A program made the translations under genes and the position numbers. From contig JADGNT010000109.1 of NCBI GenBank assembly GCA_017883345.1, positions 1-10,074 of the forward strand: a stretch of 10,074 nt of DNA. Reading direction: 5' to 3'. Of this stretch, positions 1-6,750 are shown in pieces; positions within the stretch are counted from its first letter, which is position 1; the number at the start of each line of letters is the position of its first letter. Under the pieces are notes generated by a model, which saw only the letters and a list, made by a program, of their open reading frames with translations, did not search any database and was not told where the DNA came from. This DNA comes from Candidatus Solibacter sp. Lineage in GTDB: Bacteria; Acidobacteriota; Terriglobia; Bryobacterales; Bryobacteraceae.

Positions 1-494
1 TTCACGTTTGGAACTTGAGACGCGACCTTTTCGGCCATCGCGCGCTGAGCTTGAGTGTTGACTTCGCCAGTCAGCGTGACGGCAGCGTTATTAACAGCGT
101 ACTTTACGCTTTTGTGAAGCTTGTTCTGTATAAGCGCAGCATCCAGGTTTTTCTCGATGCCTCTGTCCAGATCTGCGTTCACCGTCTTGGAATCGCTTTC
201 AGCGCCCGTCAGAACCACAGCAATCTGGTTCGCCACAACTTGTCCGCCCGCGATGGATCTCGCTATGGATTCAGCTTGTGACTTGTCACCCTCTGCCGCA
301 ACGTGTCCGGCAAGGGTCACTACGCCTTTTTCACGATCCTGAGCTACGGAGACGTCTTTGAATCCGGCCTGATCAAGCGATTTGCGGATGGCGTCAGAAA
401 CATCGGGTGATTTGGTGGGCGTTTGCGAGCACCCTACCAGGATCCCGACGACCAGCAGCGCGAGCGAAGCTAAGCACACTGAGAAAGTTCTCAT
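1..494 (-). CDS. BON-domain lipoprotein, C-terminus beyond the left edge
   Basis: Reading down from ATG at 494, the frame is open to the window edge, giving 164 residues with no stop. Residues 1-22 form a lipoprotein signal peptide: a short basic start (MRT), a hydrophobic stretch and a lipobox LVGC with Cys22 as the lipidation site. Two BON domains follow, about residues 31-94 (DVSDAIRKSLDQ..., then VVTLAGHVAAEGDKSQAES) and from about 109 to the edge (LDAALIQNKL..., then AAVTLTGEVNTQAQRAMAEK). BON domains occur in OsmY-type stress proteins and are thought to bind phospholipid or membrane surfaces; a periplasmic, membrane-anchored role is inferred. The start is fixed by a perfect Shine-Dalgarno sequence five bases upstream. 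Its operon partners downstream lie outside the window. Family assignment is firm; the exact function is unknown. Confidence 0.87.
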   Translation of the reverse strand, partial: MRTFSVCLASLALLVVGILVGCSQTPTKSPDVSDAIRKSLDQAGFKDVSVAQDREKGVVTLAGHVAAEGDKSQAESIARSIAGGQVVANQIAVVLTGAESDSKTVNADLDRGIEKNLDAALIQNKLHKSVKYAVNNAAVTLTGEVNTQAQRAMAEKVASQVPNV

Positions 495-499
495 TCTCG

Positions 500-507
500 A
501 CCTCCTT
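500..507 (-). promoter_or_regulatory. Perfect Shine-Dalgarno sequence of the BON lipoprotein gene
   Basis: On the minus strand this reads AAGGAGGT, the full anti-16S complement, five bases before the ATG at 494. It decides the start and suggests strong translation. Confidence 0.85.
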
Positions 508-893
508 ATTACGCATCAAGCTGTTTTGATCGAATGCACACTCTATTGCCGCACTCTGCTCCCAAAATACCCCCAATCAACATCAGGCGGACTGGGAAAT
601 CCGCCGCCTGCGGCTGACGTTGTCGCTGGCGCGACGCCGGCGACTACATTACGGCGAGGCCCAAGCCCGTGGGCGGCAGCCGCCTAGTTTGTACGGGCAG
701 CGGCTGAACCCTCCGCGACTACCAACTCTGGTGTAACGAAACCAGTTTCACCGCCGCGGTTAATCCGTCTTCCGGAACGAAGCGTGCTCCGGACCGAGCC
801 GACGGTGTCCTCTAGGGTTTCGCATTGGGACCTTTTCGGATTAGCCCTATGTTCCACTGGCTGACTCCCGGCAGGTCAATGGCCTCGCTAGCG
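508..893. other. Intergenic stretch without a recognisable gene
   Basis: I see no coding frame with family character here on either strand. The part next to 508 must hold the promoter of the BON lipoprotein gene; the only structure there is a weak inverted repeat ATCAA / TTGAT at 515-530. At 586-605 there is a short hairpin with stem GGCGGA / TCCGCC and an 8-base loop, without a following T-run, so it is not a convincing terminator. The rest is GC-rich sequence without clear signals. Confidence 0.5.
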
Positions 894-974
894 CTACCCG
901 CGCCAACGGGAATATCCCCAGCCCCCGCCGCCCAGTAGGAACAACACCAGAAGAACGATCAATAGGGTCGACAT
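894..974 (-). CDS. 26-residue DUF3309-type membrane peptide
   Basis: ATG at 974 to TAG at 894-896 encodes 26 residues. Residues 4-14 are an unbroken run of Leu, Ile, Val and Phe, then comes a run of four glycines (15-18) and a short aromatic, basic tail ending GYSRWRG. This layout, a hydrophobic helix followed by GGGGWGYSR, matches the very short proteins annotated as DUF3309 in many soil bacteria, whose function is unknown. A single membrane-spanning helix with a positively charged tail is inferred. A purine-rich GGAGGCGAGG lies about 10 bases upstream of the start and can serve as ribosome binding site. It is the same orientation as the BON lipoprotein gene but about 400 bases upstream of it, so probably its own unit. 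The gene is short enough for gene callers to miss. Confidence rests on the resemblance to the family and the ribosome binding site. Confidence 0.72.
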   Translation of the reverse strand: MSTLLIVLLVLFLLGGGGWGYSRWRG

Positions 975-1123
975 GTATTTATTACCTCGCCTCCAGCACG
1001 AGCAGATTTGGGACCAAAGCTAAAAAGGTGCGTAAATACACAAAAGGGAAAAAGGTCGTTAACTCAGGAGCCTACCAGTGCGCGTGCAGGTGTCGTGCCG
1101 CAGGAAGGCAAAAGTTGCTGCGA

Positions 1124-1290
1124 CGGGGCGCGGACATGGCGGGATTACAAGGGGAAGGGAGCGACCACGCAAGGTCTATCGCATCGCCCCGGGCGTGCTC
1201 TCGCTGGTCGCCGAACTGCGCGGCCACGAGCGCCAGGCCGCCGAGGAGCTCGAGCAGCGGAAGACCCGCGTCGAGGAGCGCAAGCCCCTC
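1124..1290 (+). pseudogene. Remnant of phage-associated gene X, C-terminal half
   Basis: Protein-like segments appear in three successive frames: RGADMAG from 1124, DYKGKGATTQ from 1143, then VYRIAPGVLSLVAEL and RGHERQAAEELEQRKTRVEE from 1174 on. Together they look like one gene broken by at least two frameshifts. The RGADMA motif recurs in the other remnant at 1655-1672, where it ends the N-terminal half of the same apparent protein; this is the main reason for treating both as parts of one family. The last part is rich in Ala, Glu, Arg and Gln with helical, coiled-coil character. I do not recognise the family by name. Its position beside a terminase fragment suggests a phage packaging or head gene cluster. 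The frame then runs without a stop into the terminase fragment, so the junction is probably a fusion made by deletion. Confidence 0.5.
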
Positions 1291-1329
1291 GACGCCTCGC
1301 CGGCGGCGATCACCCTGGCAATGATCTTT

Positions 1330-1504
1330 ACTGCGGCGGAGCAGGTGGAAAGCGGCAACGTCTACCTGCCACATCCGGCGATCACGCCTCTGGGTGGAGG
1401 CCTTCGTCGAGGAGTGCTCGATCTTCCCTAACGGGAAGTACGACGACCAGGTGGATCAGATGTCGCAAGCCCTCAACCGGCTGCGCGCCATGGTGAGCGG
1501 TTAA
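1330..1504 (+). pseudogene. Phage terminase large subunit, C-terminal fragment with a frameshift
   Basis: The first frame reads TAAEQVESGNVYLPHPAITP (1330-1389). After a one-base shift at about 1390 the next frame reads WVEAFVEECSIFPNGKYDDQ followed by VDQMSQALNRLRAMVSG and TAA at 1502-1504. The pattern GNVYLPHP ... WVEEFIEE ... FPNGxxDDQVDAxxQAL is the conserved end of the RNase-H-like nuclease domain of terminase large subunits, which cut concatemeric phage DNA during packaging; the Asp residues of DDQVD belong to the nuclease active site. Only about 58 residues of a protein that normally has 400-550 remain, and the ATPase domain with its Walker motifs is absent, so the gene is dead. The single extra base, rather than a stop codon, suggests modest decay of the part that is left. 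Identification of the family is good. Confidence 0.78.
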
Positions 1505-1690
1505 ATGGTGTGGTTTGCTCAAGGCTCCACGAGCTGCAGGAAGCACTTTCCGCGGGCACTGTTGCTCTCGATATCAGCAGCCGCAATTCCCTCGTCGCGG
1601 CGCTGCAAAAGGGGGGGTAGCCTGCGCGCCGGCCTCGACCTGATGCTCGAGCAGCGGGGCGCCGACATGGCCAATTTGCCCGGCGGCGCG
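1505..1690 (+). pseudogene. Remnant of phage-associated gene X, N-terminal half (copy A)
   Basis: An ATG at 1505 follows the terminase stop codon directly, as in tightly packed phage genes, but the family-like frame starts only after a shift: from 1522 it reads RLHELQEALSAGTVALDISS then RNSLVAALQK, ends in a stop at 1618-1620, and continues in another frame as LRAGLDLMLEQRGADMANLP. A second copy at 8419-8550 has the matching segments ALDISSRN, VAALQK and LRAGL, also on the plus strand. Comparing the copies shows that A has about 10 bases between VAALQK and LRAGL where B has 12, which explains the frameshift and stop. The protein has the heptad look of a coiled coil. Its function is unknown to me; phage association is inferred from the adjacent terminase. 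After about 1690 nothing recognisable remains before the oxidoreductase stop at 1774. Confidence 0.58.
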
Positions 1691-1773
1691 AGACAGTCGC
1701 AGCAGATTGGCCCGTGCCTGCGCCGAGACAGATCGGCCTCCGCCCGAGATCGGATGGATGACGGGCGGCGTGT

Positions 1774-2781
1774 TTAAGCTTTGAACGGCCTGGGCGCGAC
1801 CTTCCAAGTTTTCTCGTCGAAGTACAGCACGCGCCCCTCCCGGTAAGACTGAACGGCCATCTGAACCAGCACCAGCGTGTGGGCGGCGGTCTCCGCATCC
1901 AGCGTCGGCTGCTTGCGGCTGCGCATGCAATCCAGGAAGTTCGTCATGTGAGCGGCATCCATGTTCGTCCGCTCGACAGGGATGATCTTCTCACTATCGC
2001 CGAACTTGGCCTTGTAAGCATCATCGATGGTGCTTCTCTCCGGGCGCAGAATGATGTGATCGGTTCCGTCCTCGAAGCCGCCCTGCTCAACCATGATGAC
2101 TGAACCTTTATGGCCCCGGATCAAGCCAGGGATATATTGCGCGTTCGCCATCGTGGAACTGAGCACCAAAGAGTGGCCTTTCGGATACTCGGCGAGAAGG
2201 TGGAACGTGGCGGGCATCTCACAATGCATATCCGTTGGCTGGAAAGTGTATAAGCCGCCGGCCGCCATGACCTTGTAGGGGAACTGAGCCTCGCCCCAAC
2301 AAACGTTGATCGGTGCCGCAACATGGAAAAACAGGTCCGTTGCGATCCCGCCCGAGTAGTCCCAGAACCTTCGAAAATGGAAAAAGCGATTTGGATCCCA
2401 AGGGCGCTTCGGCGCCGAGCCGAGCCACGTTTTCCAATCGATGTAGTCGTCGCCTTTGCCGTCGGGACCGGCATTGGGTTCGACGGGATCGTACGGGTCC
2501 AGCCAGTCGGCTTTCGAATTCCGGTGGTACGAGCCCTGGCTCATGATTATATCGCCGATGGCCCCATCGGCAATGAGCTTGCGAGTCTCCCGCCAGTTCG
2601 CCGCGGAGGTTGTCTGCGAGCCGATCTGAACGATTCTCTTGGTCTCTTTCATGATGGCGACGAGCTGTTTAGCCTCGTCGATCGTGTGCGTCATCGGCTT
2701 TTCCAGGTAGACGTCCTTGCCGGCGTTTGGCGCGTGATCCGCCGGTAGCCGAACCTCGGGGATTCTTCGGCGGGGATTCAC
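1774..2781 (-). pseudogene. Gfo/Idh/MocA oxidoreductase lacking the NAD-binding domain
   Basis: The frame is open from GTG at 2781 to TAA at 1774-1776, 335 residues. Residues 18-30 hold the end of the family's Rossmann part with the hallmark EKP motif (GKDVYLEKPM, EKP at 27-29, with the catalytic-site lysine), and the rest is the complete alpha/beta substrate domain, including WDYSGGIATDLFFHV at 140-154 with the Asp and His expected near the active site. Family members oxidise or reduce sugars and cyclitols with NAD(P) and usually have 380-450 residues. About the first 100 residues, including the GxGxxG nucleotide-binding loop, are missing, so NAD binding is very unlikely. The first codons read MNPRRR, like the twin-arginine starts common in secreted members, which suggests an internal deletion joining the true start to ADH...AGKDVY. 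The open frame extends to 2910, but that part overlaps the hydrolase gene and has no family likeness. Confidence 0.78.
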
Positions 2782-2819
2782 GGAAATCGTCCCGGTAACA
2801 AGCTCAGAGGACTCGATGT

Positions 2820-3419
2820 TCAGGCCAGAGCCTTTCCGTACAGCGCGAGCAAGCGGCTCCATGCCTTCTCGGCCTGTGGCTCGTTGTAGACCTGCGAATC
2901 CGGGGGGCACCAGCCATGCGCGGCTCCAGCGTACACTTCGATCTCCGCGGGCAGGTTCACCTTAGCGAACGTCTCTTTGAGGACGGTCTTCTCATTGGGC
3001 GACCGCGTGTCGTCATTTGCCGCGATCGCGATGAGGAACTGCGCCTTGGTCTTCGCGGCCTGAAGGTGCGGACTGTTTGGCATATCGGTCACGAGTCCGC
3101 CCCCATGGAATGAGGCGACTCCTCCGACACGATCGGGCACGGCGGCCGCGGTACGAAACGCAATCGGGCCACCCATGCAATAGCCCTGTGTGCCGAGCTG
3201 CCTCTCCTCTCCGCGCGGATCCGGCTCGAACCGCGCGAGCGGGCGCGACGCCCGCGGCGAGGCCGGCGAAGCCGCGCGCATGCCGCAGGGACGCGTCGAA
3301 TCGCCAGAATTCCGCTGGGCGTTCTGACCGCGGTAGTGGTTCACCAGAATGCCGGTCGATCCGCCCAGGTGGTCGGCATACTCGAAGGCGCCCGCCGCAG
3401 GTTGCGTATGGCAGATCAT
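2820..3419 (-). pseudogene. Dienelactone hydrolase family protein, front half damaged
   Basis: The frame runs from ATG at 3419 to TGA at 2820-2822, 199 residues, against 240-290 usual. Residues 76-199 are an intact dienelactone hydrolase C-terminal half: nucleophile elbow GYCMGG with Cys81, FHGGGLVTD (104-112), the acid in ANDD (Asp136 or 137) and the His in AAHGW (His168). This alpha/beta hydrolase fold normally opens lactones or esters with a Cys-Asp-His triad. Residues 12-31 (FEYADHLGG...ILVNHYR) still match the region before the elbow, but the roughly 30-40 residues that should precede them are absent, and residues 32-75 are low-complexity Arg, Pro, Ala and Ser sequence carrying a GC-rich palindrome. 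I therefore take it as a decayed gene; an intact truncated enzyme is less likely. It lies 39 bases upstream of the oxidoreductase start, same strand. Confidence 0.68.
3239..3255. repeat. GC-rich palindrome inside the hydrolase remnant
   Basis: GCGGGCG and CGCCCGC form a perfect 7-base inverted repeat around a 3-base loop CGA. It is followed by near-repeats GGCGAGGCC and GGCGAAGCC at 3256-3274. The location coincides with residues about 55-61 of the damaged middle of the hydrolase, so it may be an inserted REP-like hairpin; this is inference from a single copy. Confidence 0.4.
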
Positions 3420-3431
3420 GGACAGGGGTTT

Positions 3432-3443
3432 GTATGTACATAC
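3432..3443. promoter_or_regulatory. Perfect 12-base palindrome GTATGTACATAC
   Basis: The 12 bases equal their own reverse complement. They lie 13-24 bases upstream of the hydrolase remnant's start at 3419 on the minus strand and about 77 bases past the ABC ATPase stop. A dyad of this size in an AT-richer pocket of a GC-rich region is a plausible transcription factor site, for example for a dimeric winged-helix repressor; no regulator gene is in the window. Confidence 0.35.
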
Positions 3444-3519
3444 GGGAGTGCCATGGCTGGCCTGTCGGATAATGCTCAGATTCGCGTGTTACAGCGCGAT
3501 CTCAAGTTCCACACGCAGC

Positions 3520-4299
3520 TCACTGTTCGCCGGAGCGCCGCCACCGGCTCTCGTGGAGATCCACCGGAAAGGCCTGGAATAACTTCCTGGTATAAGGATG
3601 TTGGGGAGATGCAAGAACCTCCTCCACCGGACCGTGCTCGACGATTTCCCCTTCATGCAGAATCGCCAGACGATGACACACCGCCGCGACCGTAAGCAGG
3701 TCGTGGGAAATTAACAGCATGCTCATGTGTCCCTCTCGGCCGAGCCGAACCAACAGGTCGAGAACCTCGCGTTGAGTGATCGCATCGAGCGACGTGGTTG
3801 GTTCGTCTGCGATCAGCAGAGCCGGCGAGTGAAGTAGCGCCATCACGATCAGGATGCGCTGCGCCTGTCCTATGCTGATCTCCCGCGGAAAGCGTTTCAA
3901 AAACTCTTCGGCCGGCGAGAGGCCTGCGGCCGCTAGCAGCCGCACCACGCGGTCCCTCTGGCCCGGCCATGGTTCAGAGGAATGCGCGCGCCACGCCTCG
4001 CGCAGTTGCGTTCCGACGCGCAGAGCCGGATTCAGAGCGGCGGCCGGGCTCTGCGGAATCAAGCTGACCAGCCGTCCACGAATCGCGCGGAGTTGCGGTT
4101 CCCGCAACGACATCAGGTCCTGGCCCAGGAGCGTCATTCTGCCGCGAATCCGCGCGCCGGTGTGGTCCAACAGCCGAAGGATCGCGAGCGCCAGAGTGCT
4201 TTTCCCCGATCCACTTTGCCCCACCAGTCCGACAATCTCGCCTGGCAAGACCTCGACACGGGCACCCTGGAGCACGCCGGTCTTCTGCGGGTAATCCAC
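3520..4299 (-). CDS. Peptide ABC transporter ATPase (DppD/OppD-like)
   Basis: From GTG at 4299 the protein has 259 residues. It shows Walker A GQSGSGKST (27-35), Q-loop Gln83 in LIPQSP, signature ISIGQAQR (141-148), Walker B LLIADE (161-166), D-loop SLD, H-loop His199 in LLISHD, and the HPYTRKL motif (234-240) typical of oligopeptide/dipeptide importers. It would drive import by ATP hydrolysis on the inner face of the membrane. The signature has Ile where LSGGQ has Gly. GTG 4299 is the first ATG, GTG or TTG in frame after a stop near 4444, yet family-like sequence continues upstream (PVLSTDLSVDYPQKTGVL), so the true start is probably further up: CTG at 4329, or ATT at 4338 just after GGGAGG and overlapping the binding-protein stop. 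The usual partner ATPase (DppF-like) is not found downstream. Function as an importer ATPase is clear; the N-terminus is not. Confidence 0.88.
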   Translation of the reverse strand: MDYPQKTGVLQGARVEVLPGEIVGLVGQSGSGKSTLALAILRLLDHTGARIRGRMTLLGQDLMSLREPQLRAIRGRLVSLIPQSPAAALNPALRVGTQLREAWRAHSSEPWPGQRDRVVRLLAAAGLSPAEEFLKRFPREISIGQAQRILIVMALLHSPALLIADEPTTSLDAITQREVLDLLVRLGREGHMSMLLISHDLLTVAAVCHRLAILHEGEIVEHGPVEEVLASPQHPYTRKLFQAFPVDLHESRWRRSGEQ

Positions 4300-4333
4300 C
4301 GAAAGGTCGGTTGAAAGAACGGGCGTCAGAGGG

Positions 4334-5953
4334 CTAATCCTTCCTCCCTGGTGCGGGCGCGGCCAGCGAAACGTTTTCGATATTCCAATACAGATGCGGC
4401 GGCAGCGGCGAGGGCAACGCGTCGCGCACTGACGGGGAGACGGCTACCAGGACATCGGGATGAACCAGATAAATGATGGGCTGTTCTTCGGACACGATCT
4501 CCTGGATCCGATCGAACGCGCGCTTTCTCGCCGCCTGATCCACCGACGTGTGTTGCAACTCCATGAGTTGGTCGATCTGGGCTTCCCAGGCGGTAGCCGG
4601 CTTGGATTCGCCGGGATTCCACGCATGATGCGTACCCGAACTCATCCACACATTCATTTGACTATTGGGGTCGATATCCAGGTTAGTCAGGCCGAGCAGA
4701 CAAGCCTCATACTGCTGTGTCCTGGTAATCCTCTCGATCAACGACTGAAACTCCAGGGGCAGGAAATTCACGCGGATGCCAATCTTTCTCAAATCCTCCT
4801 GTACTATGGTCCCGATCTGGGCGCGCGGCTTCGAACCGGCATTCGTAATCAGCGACCATTCCACCGCATTTCCCTCCCGGTCCCGGAGACTGTTCCCTTC
4901 CAGTCGAAAGCCATCCTGCTGCAGCAGCTTGAGGGCGACCTGAGGATCGAACCGGGGCGGACTCAATCTGGCATTGAACCAGAGTTTGTTGGCGGCCGAG
5001 ACCGGGCCCGCCGCGCCATGCGCATAACCGCGGTAAGCGAGGCGGATCACATCGTCCCGGTTGATAGCGGCCGACACAGCCCGCCGGAACAGGCCCGATT
5101 GGAACCAGCGTTTCTTGTAAGCGGGGAACTCCGCATCCGGGCTTTGGTTGAACCAGAGGAACTCGGCATCGAGTGACGGCCCGGCATTCCGCACGCTCGC
5201 GGGCGCCTCCTTGCTGAGGCGCTCGAATGCTTCGGGCTCCATTTTATCGACCAGGTGCAGCTCGCCGCGGCGGTAGCGGAGCAATTCGATCTCGCGATTG
5301 GCCTGAATGTCCAGACGGATCGAGTCGAGGTTTGGAAGCCGCTTCCCGCCTGCGCCGGTCTTCCAGTAATTGAGATTTCTCTTTAACAGGACGTACTGGC
5401 CGCTCTTGTGCTCCGCGAACTGGAACGGACCGAGAACGGCGCTCTCCGGTGGCGCTGGGCGGGCCGGTGAGATCGCGACTTGGTCGAACAGGAGCTCGAG
5501 ACCCGCCACCGGCGTGGAAAAGAAAACCGAAACGCCATTGGCGCCGTTGGCCCGCGCGGTCACCTCTCCTCCGGCAGACCGAAAAGAATCGGCGATTCCG
5601 GATTGGAGCCCGGGGCTCATCATACGCCGTATGGTGGCCACCACGTCGGCGGGGCCGAAGGGTGCTCCGTCCGAAAAGTGGACATTGCGCCGCAGCTCAA
5701 AATCGATCTGGCGCGCGTTGTTGGCAACCTTCCACGAGGCCGCCAGCTCGGGCTCCAGCCGCTGCGTCTGGCGATTGAGGCGGATCAGCACGCCGCCCGT
5801 CAGATAGCGGATAGTTTCGGAGACTTCCTCTTCCGCGAGGAGTGGGTCTAGAGTCTTGGGGTCCGCCCGGACGCAGAACCGGAGTTCCCCGCCAGATTGG
5901 GCGTAAGCGCCCATCGCTCCCGCCAACAGAAAAGCGGTTCGAGCTATTCCCAT
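4334..5953 (-). CDS. Peptide ABC transporter substrate-binding protein (SBP_bac_5 family)
   Basis: ATG at 5953 to TAG at 4334-4336 gives 539 residues, usual for DppA/OppA-type proteins. Residues 1-18 are a Sec signal peptide with cleavage predicted after AYA; there is no lipobox, so a free periplasmic protein is expected. Family landmarks are LEPELAASWKV (about 69-79), FELRRNVHFSDGAPF and DVVATIRRM in the first lobe, GPFQFAEHKSGQYVLLKRN, and RRAVSAAINRDDVI plus DLRKIGIRVNFLP later. It would bind short peptides and hand them to the permeases; ligand specificity cannot be read from sequence. The start is preferred over an upstream in-frame codon because it opens the signal peptide and has GGGAGG five bases before it. 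It overlaps the permease stop by 10 bases, implying coupled translation. Placing the binding protein third, not first, is less usual than the classic dpp order. Confidence 0.92.
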   Translation of the reverse strand: MGIARTAFLLAGAMGAYAQSGGELRFCVRADPKTLDPLLAEEEVSETIRYLTGGVLIRLNRQTQRLEPELAASWKVANNARQIDFELRRNVHFSDGAPFGPADVVATIRRMMSPGLQSGIADSFRSAGGEVTARANGANGVSVFFSTPVAGLELLFDQVAISPARPAPPESAVLGPFQFAEHKSGQYVLLKRNLNYWKTGAGGKRLPNLDSIRLDIQANREIELLRYRRGELHLVDKMEPEAFERLSKEAPASVRNAGPSLDAEFLWFNQSPDAEFPAYKKRWFQSGLFRRAVSAAINRDDVIRLAYRGYAHGAAGPVSAANKLWFNARLSPPRFDPQVALKLLQQDGFRLEGNSLRDREGNAVEWSLITNAGSKPRAQIGTIVQEDLRKIGIRVNFLPLEFQSLIERITRTQQYEACLLGLTNLDIDPNSQMNVWMSSGTHHAWNPGESKPATAWEAQIDQLMELQHTSVDQAARKRAFDRIQEIVSEEQPIIYLVHPDVLVAVSPSVRDALPSPLPPHLYWNIENVSLAAPAPGRKD

Positions 5954-6750
5954 GTATCCCTCCCGGAGACCACGAAGTGGAGGCTGGCCACAATTAGAAA
6001 CAGGAGCAGAGCCGGCGTCAGCATCCATGGCGCTTCCTGTATTCTTTGGTAGTTTTGCAGGTCAGCCAGCAGATTACCTAACGACGGCACAGGCTCGGTG
6101 ATTCCGAGACCGAGTAGACCCAGATTCGCTTCGGTCAAGAGAAAGACCGGAACCAGAATCCAAAACTGAGCCGAAAGCACGGGTCTCAGGTTTGGAAGCA
6201 GATGGAAACACAAGAGCCGCGCGCCGGAACAGCCGCAGGCGCGCGCATGTAGAATGGAACCCGCAAAGCGCATTTCCGCCACCGAGGCCCTCACCACTCG
6301 GGCGCCGGAGGCCCATCCGACGGCGGCGAGCAGGAGAAACGTGGCGGCCGTCGAAGCCCACGGAGTGATGTTCAGTGGCAGAAGAGCGCGCAATGTCAGC
6401 AGGACGAAAAGCCACGGCAGCGAGAGGAACAAATCGGTGAGGACGGTAGCCGTCTCGTCCAGCCAGCCTCCAAAATATCCGGCAGCCATTCCGATCGCCG
6501 CCGCGATGGCGGTGGCGGCCATCGCCGCCGCGGGTGCGCAGAGAAGCGAAATGCGGCTGCCGGCGAGAAGCCGGGACAGCCTATCGCGTCCCAGGTCGTC
6601 AGTTCCCAGAGGAAAGGCATGGGATGGCGGCGCGTTGGAGTGGTCGCGAAACTGCCTGGCGTAATCATAAGGCGCCACGAATCCCGCAGCCAGCGAAAGG
6701 CCCGCGACCAAAACCAGGAAACCAACCGCCAATTTACGAAGCAGTTTCAT
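5944..6750 (-). CDS. Peptide ABC transporter permease (DppC-like)
   Basis: ATG at 6750 to TAG at 5944-5946 gives 268 residues. A first membrane helix (about 6-28) is followed by the extracytoplasmic entry HAFPLGTDDLGRDRLSRLL (45-63), the mark of the OppC/DppC branch (PLGTDELGRD). Further helices enclose the cytoplasmic coupling loop (GCSGARLLCFHLLPNLRPV) that contacts the ATPase, and LTEANLGLLGLGITEPVPSLGN matches the conserved end of this branch. It forms half of the membrane channel with the neighbouring DppB-like permease. The start overlaps that permease's stop as ATGA, so the two are translationally coupled; a longer reading upstream would only shadow the first permease. Helices and key motifs look intact. 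The protein is a little short for the branch (usually about 280-300). Confidence 0.92.
   Translation of the reverse strand: MKLLRKLAVGFLVLVAGLSLAAGFVAPYDYARQFRDHSNAPPSHAFPLGTDDLGRDRLSRLLAGSRISLLCAPAAAMAATAIAAAIGMAAGYFGGWLDETATVLTDLFLSLPWLFVLLTLRALLPLNITPWASTAATFLLLAAVGWASGARVVRASVAEMRFAGSILHARACGCSGARLLCFHLLPNLRPVLSAQFWILVPVFLLTEANLGLLGLGITEPVPSLGNLLADLQNYQRIQEAPWMLTPALLLFLIVASLHFVVSGRDTWE

Noticed and set aside
394..576. Open frame on the minus strand upstream of and overlapping the BON lipoprotein start
   Set aside because: It lies in a different frame from the lipoprotein, lacks family character and runs through the ribosome binding site of the real gene.
586..605. GGCGGA hairpin as an intrinsic terminator or small RNA
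   Set aside because: Short stem, no following T-run, and no promoter-like signals; GC-rich sequence gives such stems by chance.
3484..3516. GCGTGT / ACACGC inverted repeat as terminator of the ABC operon
   Set aside because: The stem has 6 bases, the loop is 21 bases and there is no T-run, so it is unlikely to terminate transcription.
3481..3545. Alternative frame after the ABC ATPase ending ELRVELEIAL, as a possible extra C-terminus or separate gene end
   Set aside because: It is reached only through a frameshift, is too short to assign, and the ATPase is already of normal length with its HPYTRKL end present.
4460..5176. Long plus-strand open frame of 238 codons
   Set aside because: It is the antisense shadow of the substrate-binding protein gene, whose frame has signal peptide and family motifs throughout.
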